DNA of 61,622 nt from Pseudomonas avellanae BPIC 631 (GTDB lineage: Bacteria > Pseudomonadota > Gammaproteobacteria > Pseudomonadales > Pseudomonadaceae), in the NCBI RefSeq assembly GCF_000444135.1, contig NZ_ATDK01000056.1, positions 1 through 61,622 of the forward strand. The letters are read 5' to 3'. The number at the start of each line of letters is the position of its first letter. The stretch's first letter is position 1. Both the position numbers and the translations under genes were made by a program. Below are positions 25,235 to 34,449 of this stretch, one piece after another. The notes below the pieces were generated by a model. That model was not told the DNA's origin and ran no database searches. It saw only the letters and a list, made by a program, of their open reading frames with translations.

Positions 25235-26446
25235 ATGAACAACTCTCTTCTCGCAACACCCGGACGCAAGTTCGGCGCGCCGCTGGCTGCGCTGTTCCTG
25301 CTGCTGATGGGTGCCCAGTTTCTGCTGCTCAGTGTCGGCACTCGCCAGGTGATGCTGTGGATCGTCGGTGCCGCGCTGGGCGTGACGCTGTATCACGCGG
25401 CATTCGGCTTCACCTCGGCCTGGCGGGTGTTTATCCGTGAGCGGCGCGGGGCGGGCCTACGCGCACAAATGGTCATGCTGGCAGTGGCCGTGGTGCTGTT
25501 TTTCCCGGCATTGGGTGCGGGCACGCTGTTTGGCCAGCCTGTCACTGGGCTGGTTGCACCGGTAGGCGTTTCAGTCGTGGTGGGTGCGTTTATTTTCGGT
25601 ATCGGCATGCAACTGGGCGGCGGTTGTGCGTCCGGTACGCTGTTCACCGCAGGTGGCGGCAACGCGCGGATGCTGGTGACGCTGCTGTTTTTCATCCTCG
25701 GTTCGTTGATCGCTACCCATCATGTGGACTGGTGGTTTGCGCTGCCTGCGTTCCCGGCGGTTTCGGTGGTCAAGACCTTCGGCGTGCTGCCTGCGCTGAT
25801 CGTGAACCTTGCGCTGTTTGCCTTGATTGCGTTGGTGACCGTGAAGCTCGAAAAGCGTCGTCATGGCCAGCTTGAAGCGCCGGTGACCACTGAGCATCGC
25901 GGTTTGTCTCGCGTGTTGCGTGGGCCGTGGATTCTGGTCTGGGGCGCTGTGGCATTGGCGCTTCTGAATTACGCGACACTGGCGTTGGCGGGCCGCCCCT
26001 GGGGGATCACCTCGGCGTTCGCGTTGTGGGGCGCCAAGGCTGCCAGTGGTCTAGGCGTGGACGTCGGCAGTTGGGTGTTCTGGCAAAGCGCCGCGAATGC
26101 CAAGGCGCTGGCGGCCCCGGTGTGGGAAGACATCACCAGCGTGATGGACATCGGCATCATGCTCGGTGCCTTGCTGGCAGCAGGGCTGGCCGGTCGCTTT
26201 GCACCGAGCCTGGACATCCCTACGCGTTCGCTGGTGGCGGCGGTCATCGGCGGGTTGCTGCTGGGTTATGGCTCGCGTCTGGCTTATGGCTGCAATATCG
26301 GCGCGTATTTCAGCGGGATCGCTTCGGGCAGCCTGCACGGCTGGCTGTGGCTGGTCGCAGCCTATGCCGGTAACGTCATCGGCGTCCGGTTGCGGCCGAT
26401 TTTCTTCACGGGTGAACGCCCGCAAGTGGCGCTGACTGGCTGTTAA
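25235..26446 (+). CDS. YeeE/YedE family sulfur-compound transporter
   Basis: A 403-residue inner-membrane protein of the YeeE/YedE family, members of which import thiosulfate. Multiple hydrophobic segments run throughout. The family's paired Gly/Cys loops are visible: IFGIGMQLGGGCASGTLFTAGGG in the first half and GYGSRLAYGCNIGAYFSGIASGS in the second, showing the internal duplication. Their Cys residues are candidates for substrate passage. It lies downstream of the MocR gene with a 53-base gap and could be read through from it. The substrate is not certain. Confidence 0.86.
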   Translation: MNNSLLATPGRKFGAPLAALFLLLMGAQFLLLSVGTRQVMLWIVGAALGVTLYHAAFGFTSAWRVFIRERRGAGLRAQMVMLAVAVVLFFPALGAGTLFGQPVTGLVAPVGVSVVVGAFIFGIGMQLGGGCASGTLFTAGGGNARMLVTLLFFILGSLIATHHVDWWFALPAFPAVSVVKTFGVLPALIVNLALFALIALVTVKLEKRRHGQLEAPVTTEHRGLSRVLRGPWILVWGAVALALLNYATLALAGRPWGITSAFALWGAKAASGLGVDVGSWVFWQSAANAKALAAPVWEDITSVMDIGIMLGALLAAGLAGRFAPSLDIPTRSLVAAVIGGLLLGYGSRLAYGCNIGAYFSGIASGSLHGWLWLVAAYAGNVIGVRLRPIFFTGERPQVALTGC

Positions 26447-26565
26447 GAACGCCCCAAGCCCCGAGATAAAGCGGGCCGTGTGCGAACCATCTACTGAATT
26501 GGCATTCAAAGGCCATGCAATAGCGGTCCGAATGCGCGCTCGCTTATTTATCGTGGGGTAGTCCT

Positions 26566-27453
26566 TTGCAGCAAACGATCATGTCAAAAGTCCGTTTTCT
26601 CGGCAAAACCATTGGTTACGTCGGTTGGTCGCTGTTCTGGCTGCTGATCTGGGACGTGATCGTCACCGTCGATTTCATGCTGTTCCTTGATCGCAAGATC
26701 AGCCTGCCGTCCTTGCCGCTGACCCTGCTCGGTTCGGCGCTGGTGGTGCTGACCAGCTTTCGCAATTCAAGTGCTTACAATCGCTGGTGGGAAGCGCGCA
26801 CCTTGTGGGGCGCGATGGTCAACAGCTCACGCAGCTTCGCCCGTCAGGTTCTGACGCTGGTCGAAGACGACGACGGCATCAATCCGGTCAAGGCCATTTT
26901 GTTGCGTCGCCACGTGGCCTACGTGAAGTGCCTGTCCGCGCACTTGAAGGGCGTTGAGCCGGGCGACGAGATTCAGATGCTGATCCCCCGCGAGGAATTT
27001 GAACGCCGTCGCGATACCAACAACTTCCCCAACGACCTGCTCAACACCTCGGCTGCACTGTTGGCCAAGGAATATCAGGCAGGGCGTCTGGACAGTATTC
27101 GACTGGCGCGTCTGGAGTCGACCATGGTCGATCTCTCCAACTGCCAGGGCGGCATGGAACGGATCGCCAACACGCCTCTGCCTTATCCGTATGTGGCCTT
27201 CCCGAGGCTGTTCATCACGCTGTTCTGCCTGATCGTGCCGATTGGTCTGGTGGAAACCCTGGGCTGGTTCACGCCGCTGGCCTCCACCGTGGTGGGCTTC
27301 ATGCTGCTGGCCATCGAGAAGATCGGCACCGACCTGCAGAGCCCGTTCCGTGCCAGTGAGCATGTGATTCAGATGAATGCGTTGTGCGAAAACATCGAGC
27401 GCAATCTGGATTCGATGCTCAGGGGCGCCCAGGAGGAAAGCAAGGCGTCGTAA
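26566..27453 (+). CDS. Bestrophin-family membrane protein
   Basis: A 295-residue bestrophin/UPF0187 family protein, which in bacteria forms pentameric ion channels. Hydrophobic segments occur at about residues 20-45, 50-70 and 220-265. Family signatures are FRNSSAYNRWWEARTLWGAMVNSSRSFARQ and the P-region-like NTPLPYPYVAFPRLFITLFC, then EKIGTDLQSPF, the conserved cytosolic turn. The TTG at 26566 has a GGGG-rich site nearby; an ATG at 26581 (MSKVRFLG) is an equally possible start. It seems monocistronic. Confidence 0.85.
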   Translation: MQQTIMSKVRFLGKTIGYVGWSLFWLLIWDVIVTVDFMLFLDRKISLPSLPLTLLGSALVVLTSFRNSSAYNRWWEARTLWGAMVNSSRSFARQVLTLVEDDDGINPVKAILLRRHVAYVKCLSAHLKGVEPGDEIQMLIPREEFERRRDTNNFPNDLLNTSAALLAKEYQAGRLDSIRLARLESTMVDLSNCQGGMERIANTPLPYPYVAFPRLFITLFCLIVPIGLVETLGWFTPLASTVVGFMLLAIEKIGTDLQSPFRASEHVIQMNALCENIERNLDSMLRGAQEESKAS

Positions 27454-27459
27454 GAGGGG

Positions 27460-27487
27460 GAGGTGCTCCGCATGTGCGGAGCGCCTC
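27460..27487. terminator. Hairpin between bestrophin and asparaginase genes
   Basis: GAGGTGCTCCGCA and TGCGGAGCGCCTC form a near-perfect long stem in the 60-base gap between convergent genes. There is no T run, but it is placed to stop both transcripts. Confidence 0.5.
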
Positions 27488-27513
27488 GGCTACAGCAGAA
27501 AAGTTACCGCGGC

Positions 27514-28518
27514 TTAACGCAACTCGCCACACAGGTCCAGCTCGACCAGACGCCGAACTTCTTCGGTGGTCAGGCCGGCACCGAGCAGCGCATGCAACTT
27601 GCCAAGCGCTGCTTCACGGGTCATGCCACCACCAGAAAGCACACCTGCACCGCGCAGACGGCTTCCTGCCTCATACACATCCAGCTCGACACCACCTTCA
27701 TGGCACTGAGTGATCGCGACCACGCAGACACCCAGCGCGCGAGCGTTCTCCAGGCTGGCCAGAAACTGCGCATCATCACTGGGCCCTGTGCCGCTGCCGA
27801 AGCATTCGAGTACCAGGCCCTGGATACCGCTGTTAACCAGTCCGTCCAGCTGGGCTGCGCCGACGCCTGGAAACAACGGCAATACAGCGACCCTGGCTTG
27901 CGCCTTGGTTCGCCGGTAATCCAGTGCATCAGGCAGCGAAACCACCGCATGACCGCCGCGCGAGCGTTGCAGTGGCGCGAGCGGTTGACGACCGAAGCTG
28001 CGAATTTTTGCGCAGCGCACAGGCGTCATCAGTTGCCCGTGGAAATACAGCTGAACGCCCGACACCAGGCCGGAACCCAGCGCGAGCAGGGCACCGTTGA
28101 CGTTTTCCCAGGCATCGCTGTCCTGCACACCGGCAGGCAGCATGGAACCGGTGAACACCACTGGCGCGCTGAATCCCAATAGCTGGAAGCACATGGCGGC
28201 GGCGCTGTACGCCAGGGTGTCGGTGCCGTGCAGCACCAGCACCGCGTCGCAGCCCTCGACATCCACCGCCTCGATCACCGCCTCACGCAGGCGCAGCCAG
28301 TAGGCGGGGGTCATGTTGGCGCTGTCGATCAGGGGCGACATCTCGCGAAAGCGCCACTGCGGCACCCGCAGCTCGGGGTGGTCGGCCAGTTGCCCGGCCA
28401 TCCGCGCTTCAAACCCCGAGGCGGGGGCCAGGCCATTGGCGCTGGCCTGCATGCCGATGGTGCCGCCGGTGTAAAGAACCATGACTCGCTGAGCGGGTTG
28501 ATGTGCATCATGATTCAT
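27514..28518 (-). CDS. L-asparaginase
   Basis: Hydrolyses asparagine to aspartate and ammonia. The 334-residue protein has the two asparaginase signatures: VLYTGGTIGMQ (first catalytic Thr, near residue 16) and LVLHGTDTLAYSAAAM (second catalytic Thr-Asp, near residue 95). The C-terminal domain has LVLECFGSGTGPSDDAQFLASLE. No signal peptide is present, so it is cytoplasmic (type I like). It lies 29 bases after the alanine symporter gene and in the same direction, and beyond that is the aspartase locus, so it would feed aspartate breakdown. Confidence 0.92.
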   Translation of the reverse strand: MNHDAHQPAQRVMVLYTGGTIGMQASANGLAPASGFEARMAGQLADHPELRVPQWRFREMSPLIDSANMTPAYWLRLREAVIEAVDVEGCDAVLVLHGTDTLAYSAAAMCFQLLGFSAPVVFTGSMLPAGVQDSDAWENVNGALLALGSGLVSGVQLYFHGQLMTPVRCAKIRSFGRQPLAPLQRSRGGHAVVSLPDALDYRRTKAQARVAVLPLFPGVGAAQLDGLVNSGIQGLVLECFGSGTGPSDDAQFLASLENARALGVCVVAITQCHEGGVELDVYEAGSRLRGAGVLSGGGMTREAALGKLHALLGAGLTTEEVRRLVELDLCGELR

Positions 28519-28547
28519 GGGTCTTCTCCGGCGTAATGTCGCGTGGG

Positions 28548-30008
28548 TTATCGGGCTTCAGGCGCAGGCTTGCCTGCCGGTTCGGCATCGTGTGTCGACT
28601 GACGGCTCGGGTTGGCCGGCCAGGCGCTACGGTCCAGGTCCAGATCAGGGAACTGGCTGGAGTCGAACACTGGCGTCTTGATGCCTGCCCGACGCTGCGC
28701 ATCGTAGTCGTTGAGGATACGCTTGACGACTTTGAACAGCATCGCCAGTGCGATCAGGTTGACGAACGCCAGCATGGTCATGGTGATGTCGGCGAAGGCC
28801 AATACATCTTTCAGGTCGACGACAGCGCCCCACATGATCAGCACCAGCACCGCGATACGGTAGATGATGATGGTCTGGATCTTCTCGCCGAACAGGAACC
28901 GCAGGCTGTTTTCGCCCAGGTAGTAGTTGTAGAGAATCGAGGTGAAGACGAACAACGCCAGCGCCACGCTGATGAAGATTCGGCCCCAGTCACCGACCAC
29001 GGCGGCCAGCGAGTTTTGCGCCAGCACGATACCGTTGCCGTCGTAACCGATGTCGTAGATACCCGACAGCAGGATCAGCAGGATCAGCAGGGCGGTGCAG
29101 GTGCAGATGACGAAGGTGTCGAGGAACACGCTGAACGCCTGAACCACGCCCTGTGCCACCGGGTGTTCTACATGCGCTACAGCCGCCACGTTGGGCGCAC
29201 TGCCCAGACCGGCTTCGTTGGCAAACACGCCACGCTTGACGCCCATCACGATCGCGCTGCCGATCAGGCCACCGAATACCGGGTCAAGGCCGAAGGCGCT
29301 TCTGACGATGGTCATCAGCATGCCGGGCACGTGGTCGATCTGCAGAACGATGACGTAGATGGTGACCGCGATGTAGATCAGGGTCTTGACCGGGACCAGC
29401 AGGTCGGAAATCGCTGCGATACGTTTGATGCCACCGACGAACGCCAGACCCAGCAACACAACCAGACAGATGCCGGTGGTTTTGGTGTCGACGTTGAACG
29501 CGCTTTTCAGCGAGTCGGTCACAGCGTGGGATTGCAGGCCGTTGAAGGCAAAGCCGAAGGTCACCAGCAGCAGTACGGCCATGACCATACCCAGCCAGCG
29601 TTTGCCCAGACCGTGCTGGATGTAATACGCCGGACCGCCGCGGAACTGACCTTCGGAATCCTTGCGCTTGTAGAGCTGGGCGAGTGAACACTCGATGAAG
29701 CTGCTGGACATGCCGACCAGTGCGGTGATCCACATCCAGAACACGGCACCCGGGCCACCCAGCGTCACGGCAATGCCGACGCCTGCAATGTTGCCTGCAC
29801 CAACGCGGCCCGCAAGGCTGAGCATCAGGGCCTGAAACGAACTCAGCTGACCGGCGCTGCTGCGCAGGCTGTCGCGGAAAACCGAGAACATGTGGAAGAA
29901 GTGTCGAAACTGGACGAAACGCGAGCGGATCGTGAAGTAACTACCCAGGCCAACGATAAGTACGATCAGTACCTTACCGGAGAGAAAGTCGTTAATCATT
30001 TCCAACAT
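28548..30008 (-). CDS. Sodium:alanine symporter (AGCS family)
   Basis: An inner-membrane amino-acid/Na+ symporter, 486 residues, with about ten to eleven membrane segments. AGCS hallmarks are QALMLSLAGRVGAGNIAGVGIAVTLGGPGAVFWMW, FIECSLAQLYKRKD, FRGGPAYYIQHGLGKRW and MGVKRGVFANEAGLGSAPNVAAVAHVEHPVAQG. The hydrophilic C-terminal tail follows FDSSQFPDLDLD. The likely substrates are alanine, glycine or serine. It is co-directional with asparaginase, and about 280 bases follow the aspartase stop. Confidence 0.93.
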   Translation of the reverse strand: MLEMINDFLSGKVLIVLIVGLGSYFTIRSRFVQFRHFFHMFSVFRDSLRSSAGQLSSFQALMLSLAGRVGAGNIAGVGIAVTLGGPGAVFWMWITALVGMSSSFIECSLAQLYKRKDSEGQFRGGPAYYIQHGLGKRWLGMVMAVLLLVTFGFAFNGLQSHAVTDSLKSAFNVDTKTTGICLVVLLGLAFVGGIKRIAAISDLLVPVKTLIYIAVTIYVIVLQIDHVPGMLMTIVRSAFGLDPVFGGLIGSAIVMGVKRGVFANEAGLGSAPNVAAVAHVEHPVAQGVVQAFSVFLDTFVICTCTALLILLILLSGIYDIGYDGNGIVLAQNSLAAVVGDWGRIFISVALALFVFTSILYNYYLGENSLRFLFGEKIQTIIIYRIAVLVLIMWGAVVDLKDVLAFADITMTMLAFVNLIALAMLFKVVKRILNDYDAQRRAGIKTPVFDSSQFPDLDLDRSAWPANPSRQSTHDAEPAGKPAPEAR

Positions 30009-30189
30009 TTTTGTTATTCCTCGCTACTTTTGAGGGGGCGCACTATACCGGTGCAAAGTTTTTACGTCTGTAGTCGCTTTCTTGTGAGGCTGATTCTTCA
30101 TTCGCGACGATGAATGAATGCTCCTGCGGATCGCTCCTTGGAAGCAGGTTGCCGCAGGCTCTGGGTCAAGCATCCGAGCCCTTTGCAGC

Positions 30190-30232
30190 AGGCAAAAAAA
30201 AGGGTCTGGAGAATCACTCCCAGACCCTCAAA
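30190..30232 (-). terminator. Terminator of the aspartase gene
   Basis: GGGTCTGGAG near 30200 pairs with CTCCCAGACCC near 30217, and the minus strand then runs into eight T (the A run at 30189-30197 on the plus strand). It lies about 60 bases after the aspartase stop, in the correct direction. Confidence 0.8.
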
Positions 30233-30289
30233 AAATTGAGGGGTGTCTAGGCCCTCAATCTGGTGAGCGTGTTGCGCAGGACATTCCTG

Positions 30290-31712
30290 TCAGGCCTTCA
30301 AGGGGGCCAGACGTGGAGCGATCATGTTTTCCGGCCGCAGAATGTCGTCGAGCATGGCGTCGTCGAGCAGACCTTCTTCACGGACCAGCTCCAGTACGCC
30401 ACGGCCGGTTTCCAGCGCGATACGGGCGATACGGGTGGAGTTTTCATAACCGATGTACGGGTTCAGTGCGGTGACCAGGCCGATCGAGTGCTCGACCAGT
30501 TCGCGGCAGCGCTGTTCGTTGGCGGTGATGCCGACGATGCAGTGTTCGCGCAGCATGTCCATGGCGCGCTGCAGCAAGCGGATCGAGTCGAAGATCTTGT
30601 AGGCGATCAGCGGCTCCATCACGTTGAGCTGCAACTGGCCGCCTTCGGCTGCCATGGTCAGCGACAGGTCGTTGCCGATGATCTCGAAGGCCACCTGATT
30701 GACCGCTTCCGGGATCACCGGGTTGACCTTGCCAGGCATGATCGAGCTGCCTGGCTGGCGCGCCCAGGTTGATTTCGTTGATTCCGGTACGCGGGCCGCT
30801 GGACAGCAGGCGCAGGTCGTTGCAGATCTTCGACAGCTTGACCGCAGTGCGTTTGAGCATGCCGGAGAACAGCACGAACGCGCCCATGTCGGAGGTCGCT
30901 TCGATCAGGTCGGCTGCCGGAACCAGCGGCTGGCCGCTGATCAGCGCCAGACGGTCGACGGCGAGTTTCTGGTAGCCAGGGTCGGCATTGATACCGGTAC
31001 CGATGGCGGTGCCGCCCAGGTTTACTTCGGTCAACAGCTCGGGTGCGAGGCTGCGCAGACGATTGAGATCTTCTGTCAGGGTGGTGGCAAAGGCGCGGAA
31101 TTCCTGACCAAGGGTCATTGGAACGGCGTCCTGCAGCTGGGTGCGACCCATCTTCAGCACATGGTTGAATTCTTCGCCCTTGGCGGCGAATGCCTGAATC
31201 AGGCTGGCAAGGCTGGCGAGCAGAGCGTCATGACCCAGCAGCAGACCCAGACGGATCGCGGTCGGGTAGGCGTCGTTGGTAGACTGCGCCATGTTCACGT
31301 CGTTGTTGGGGTGCAGGTGTTTGTATTCGCCCTTCTCGAAACCCATGGTTTCCAGTGCGATGTTGGCGATGACTTCGTTGGCATTCATGTTGGTCGAAGT
31401 GCCAGCGCCGCCTTGAATCATGTCGACCACGAACTGGTCATGGAAGTCGCCGCGGATCAGCCGGGCGCACGCCTCGCTGATCGCCGAATGCTTGGTATCG
31501 TTGAGGTGCCCGAGCTGGTGGTTTGCATCAGCTGCCGCCTGCTTGACCATGGCCAGCGCTACTACCAGTTTCGGGTAGTGCGAAAGCGGCACGCCGGAGA
31601 GGTGAAAGTTGTTCACCGCTCGCAGGGTTTGAATACCGTAGTACGCATTGGCAGGTACTTCGAGAACACCCAGCAGGTCTTTTTCGATGCGCGATGATGC
31701 AGGCGAGGACAT
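30290..31712 (-). pseudogene. aspA: Aspartate ammonia-lyase, frameshifted
   Basis: Aspartase converts aspartate to fumarate and ammonia. The frame from ATG 31712 (MSSPASSRIEKDLLGVLEVP) reads normally through GGAGTSTNMNANEV and GRTQLQDAVPMTLGQEF up to RTGINEINL. It then shifts near 30764. The expected PARQPGSSIMPGKVNP, the catalytic Ser loop, is in another frame, whose continuation runs to 30290 as MPGKVNPVIPEAVNQVAFE to PRLAPLKA. Comparing codons with the expected ones, two bases (CC on the coding strand) are missing at CTG[CC]GGCGCG. As given, no active enzyme can form. A sequencing error in a G/C-rich run is equally possible. Confidence 0.85.
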
Positions 31713-32007
31713 GATAAAAAGAATCTCGGAAAGGCACGGACAATGCCGGAACGCCACGAATAGTGGGCTCGTCGTCTGTGCTTGACCAATGCTGTTAAAC
31801 GCTGGGCTATGCAATAACGGCATAATGCAGGTGTGACCTGGATTCCGCTTGGTGCGTAAAGAGGGCAAAATGTCGCACCCGGCCTGTGCCGTGTCTGCTG
31901 ATCAATAACGATTGTTCATGTATCTGCGCCGAGTTGTCGTTCGTCCCACAGGCGTCGTTAAAAAAGGATGCCTGTCGAGGCCTTCATCCATTGTCCGGGA
32001 GGACCTG

Positions 32008-32919
32008 ATGAATCTGGAAAGCAAATGGCTGGAGGATTTCAGTGCCCTGGCGGCCACGCGCAGCTTTTCCCAGGCTGCCGAGCGTCGTTTCGTCACCCAG
32101 CCGGCGTTCAGCCGACGCATCCGCAGTCTTGAGGCCGCGCTGGGGCTGGTCCTGGTTAACCGTTCACGCACACCTGTGGAACTGACCGCCGCCGGGCAGT
32201 TGTTTCTGGTGACGGCGCGCACTGTGGTCGAACAACTGGGCGAGGTGGTGCGGCATCTGCATCACCTGGAAGGCGGGCAGGGCGAGGTCATGCAGGTTGC
32301 CGCCGCGCATTCGCTGGCACTGGGCTTTTTCCCTCGCTGGATTGCCCAACTGCGCAACGAAGGCCTGAACATCGCGACCCGTCTGGTGGCCACCAACGTC
32401 GGTGACGCGGTGCATGCGTTGCGTGAAGGCGGCTGCGATTTGATGCTGGCGTTCTACGACCCTGATGCTGCGTTGCAGATGGATGCTGAAATCTTCCCGT
32501 CGCTGCACCTGGGTCATACCGAGATGCTGCCGGTCTGCGCCGCCGATGCCGAGGGCCAGCCGTTGTTCGACATGGAAGGTGAGGCCAGCGTGCCGTTGCT
32601 TGCCTACAGTGCAGGTGCGTTTCTCGGGCGTTCAGTGAATTTGTTGCTGCGTCAGCGCAACCTGCGCTTCACAACGGTTTACGAGACGGCGATGGCCGAC
32701 AGCCTGAAGAGTATGGCGCTTGAAGGCCTGGGCATCGCCTGGGTGCCGCAGTTGAGTGTGCGCGCCGAACTGGCGCGCGGTGAATTGGTGGTGTGTGGCG
32801 GGCCGCAATGGCACGTTCCGCTGGAAATTCGTCTGTACCGCTGCGCGCTGGTGCGCAAGGCCAATGTGCGTCTGCTGTGGCGCAAGCTTGAAAGCGCGGC
32901 GCCACCAGAGTCATCGTAA
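32008..32919 (+). CDS. LysR regulator, HypT-like
   Basis: A 303-residue LysR-type regulator. The HTH region reads MNLESKWLEDFSALAATRSFSQAAERRFVTQPAFSRRIRSLEAALG, close to E. coli HypT (YjiE), the hypochlorite-responsive regulator. The effector domain includes VAAAHSLALGFFPRWIAQL and MALEGLGIAWVPQLSV. Start 32008 has GGGAGGA four to five bases before it; the longer upstream reading is not supported. It is divergent from the aspartase/symporter/asparaginase genes and may control them instead of, or as well as, an oxidative response; this is inference. Confidence 0.88.
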   Translation: MNLESKWLEDFSALAATRSFSQAAERRFVTQPAFSRRIRSLEAALGLVLVNRSRTPVELTAAGQLFLVTARTVVEQLGEVVRHLHHLEGGQGEVMQVAAAHSLALGFFPRWIAQLRNEGLNIATRLVATNVGDAVHALREGGCDLMLAFYDPDAALQMDAEIFPSLHLGHTEMLPVCAADAEGQPLFDMEGEASVPLLAYSAGAFLGRSVNLLLRQRNLRFTTVYETAMADSLKSMALEGLGIAWVPQLSVRAELARGELVVCGGPQWHVPLEIRLYRCALVRKANVRLLWRKLESAAPPESS

Positions 32920-32954
32920 GGCGGGGCGCTCTTGGCAAGCGGCCCGCGCTTCAT

Positions 32955-33587
32955 TCAGGGGAACTCACTCAGGTTCGAGGCGATTTTTTGCTTGTTTTTG
33001 TCGCTGTAGAAGTAGCAGTTGGCACGTACGGCTTGGCGGGTCGCTACCAGATTGGTTTCGCACCACCAGCCACCTTTGTAAATGACCTCTGCCAGTTCGT
33101 GAGTGCCGCCCAGCATATGACCAAGCTCATGTGCAGGTGCTGTAAACGTTTCCAGTGATGCGATGCCCGTATGCCCATTCCGGGTAGCAAAGCCAAGCGT
33201 GCTGGCGGTCAGCTTGTCCTGGGTCAGCAAAAGGTACTTGCTGGTGCCATTCTGCGGCAGGTTTTGATCGATCAAATACTGATTGATTTCGCTCCTCCAC
33301 GCTGCGTAATTCTGGTCGTTGTTTTCGTTCTTGTACTGAAAGTCCGTCACGTCTGGAACGTTGCGAACGAACTGTAAATGGACGCGACGACCCGTGAAGC
33401 TTTCCAGGTCCTTGATCAGCCAGACAAAGTAGTCCTCGGCAAGACGCTCGTTGCTGGTTTCCTTTACATCGTCATGGATGAGCAGAAAGAAAAACAGCGG
33501 ACGCTTAGAGGTGTCATGCGCCAGTGCGGCCTGGCACAGCGTGAATGTAGCGATTAACAGCAGGGATCTTGCGATTGTCTTGAACAT
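32955..33587 (-). CDS. Small secreted metzincin-type metalloprotease
   Basis: A 210-residue protein with a signal peptide (MFKTIARSLLLIATFTLCQAALA) and a perfect metzincin zinc motif, HELGHMLGGTH, at residues 153-163: His153, His157 and His163 as ligands and Glu154 catalytic. The spacing and wording resemble reprolysin/ADAM-type enzymes. Cys176 and Cys191 after the motif could form a disulfide. There is no propeptide, hemagglutinin or RTX domain, so it is export by Sec and a bare catalytic domain. A Met-turn is not obvious. It stands alone between the HypT-like and purE genes. The substrate is unknown. Confidence 0.8.
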   Translation of the reverse strand: MFKTIARSLLLIATFTLCQAALAHDTSKRPLFFFLLIHDDVKETSNERLAEDYFVWLIKDLESFTGRRVHLQFVRNVPDVTDFQYKNENNDQNYAAWRSEINQYLIDQNLPQNGTSKYLLLTQDKLTASTLGFATRNGHTGIASLETFTAPAHELGHMLGGTHELAEVIYKGGWWCETNLVATRQAVRANCYFYSDKNKQKIASNLSEFP

Positions 33588-33828
33588 GTTTTTACTCGTC
33601 CGTGAGTATTTGATAGGGGTGCATGACCCGAAACAGGCCATAACCCTAATTAATAGCAATCTCGGCGTCGGGTAAATCAGCATTGGCATCTGTTGATGTA
33701 GTCCTTCCCTGTCCTAAAGTGCGGGACATATGCAGGTCTTTCATGAGGCCGCCCGCCCCGGTGGCCGTCGCTCACAAAAACCTTGAGCGGTTGGTCGCCG
33801 AGGGGGCTGTCATCCTGGCGCTTTGCGC

Positions 33829-33834
33829 TATACT
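33829..33834 (+). promoter_or_regulatory. Possible -10 element of purEK
   Basis: TATACT fits a sigma-70 -10 box, 42 bases before the leader terminator stem and 115 bases before purE. No convincing -35 box is at the right distance. Confidence 0.3.
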
Positions 33835-33875
33835 GCGCGGCCTTTGGCCGGCTAAGTCGGTCACTATTCGTACAG

Positions 33876-33911
33876 CAAGCCACGCCGGTTCCCTGCGTGG
33901 CTTGTTGTTTT
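33876..33911 (+). terminator. Leader terminator (attenuator) before purE
   Basis: CAAGCCACGC (33876-33885) and GCGTGGCTTG (33895-33904) make a perfect 10-bp stem with a 9-base loop, then TTGTTTT. It ends 37 bases before the purE start and no gene precedes it on this strand, so it is best read as a transcription attenuator in the purEK leader. Confidence 0.75.
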
Positions 33912-33948
33912 AAGACGCGCCTGCGGGCGCCCGATGAGAGGCACGACG

Positions 33949-34440
33949 ATGAGCGCACTGGTTGGCGTGATCATGGGCTCCAAGTCCGATTGGTCCACCC
34001 TTAGCCACACCGCCGACATGCTGGAAAAGCTCGGCATTCCTTTTGAAGTCAAAGTGGTGTCAGCTCACCGCACGCCTGACCTGCTGTTCCAGTACGCCGA
34101 CGAAGCCGAAGGCCGTGGTATTGAAGTGATCATCGCCGGTGCCGGTGGTGCCGCTCACTTGCCGGGTATGTGCGCTGCCAAGACTCACCTGCCTGTATTG
34201 GGCGTTCCGGTGCAGTCCTCCATGCTCTCGGGTGTCGACTCCCTACTGTCGATCGTGCAGATGCCGGCCGGCATTCCGGTAGCGACGCTGGCCATCGGCA
34301 AGGCAGGTGCGATCAACGCAGCGCTGCTTTCGGCAAGCATTCTCGGCGCCAAGCATCCGCAATTTCACGCAGCGCTGAAGAAATTTCGCACTGAGCAGAC
34401 AGACAGCGTCCTGGACAATCCAGACCCACGCCACGCCTGA
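33949..34440 (+). CDS. purE: N5-carboxyaminoimidazole ribonucleotide mutase PurE
   Basis: Rearranges N5-CAIR to CAIR in purine biosynthesis. The 163 residues match class I PurE. Signatures are [25 protein letters not shown] with the catalytic His, and [29 protein letters not shown] 33949 is preferred to ATG 33934, since the protein then starts at the first strand and an AGAGG sits about 8 bases ahead. It is followed after nine bases by purK. A leader terminator lies upstream. Confidence 0.96.
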   Translation: MSALVGVIMGSKSDWSTLSHTADMLEKLGIPFEVKVVSAHRTPDLLFQYADEAEGRGIEVIIAGAGGAAHLPGMCAAKTHLPVLGVPVQSSMLSGVDSLLSIVQMPAGIPVATLAIGKAGAINAALLSASILGAKHPQFHAALKKFRTEQTDSVLDNPDPRHA

Positions 34441-34449
34441 GGTTTTTCC

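Noticed and set aside
28503..29687. 394-residue open frame antisense to the alanine symporter
   Set aside because: It is very rich in Asp/Gln/His, a sign of a shadow of a membrane protein gene read on the other strand.
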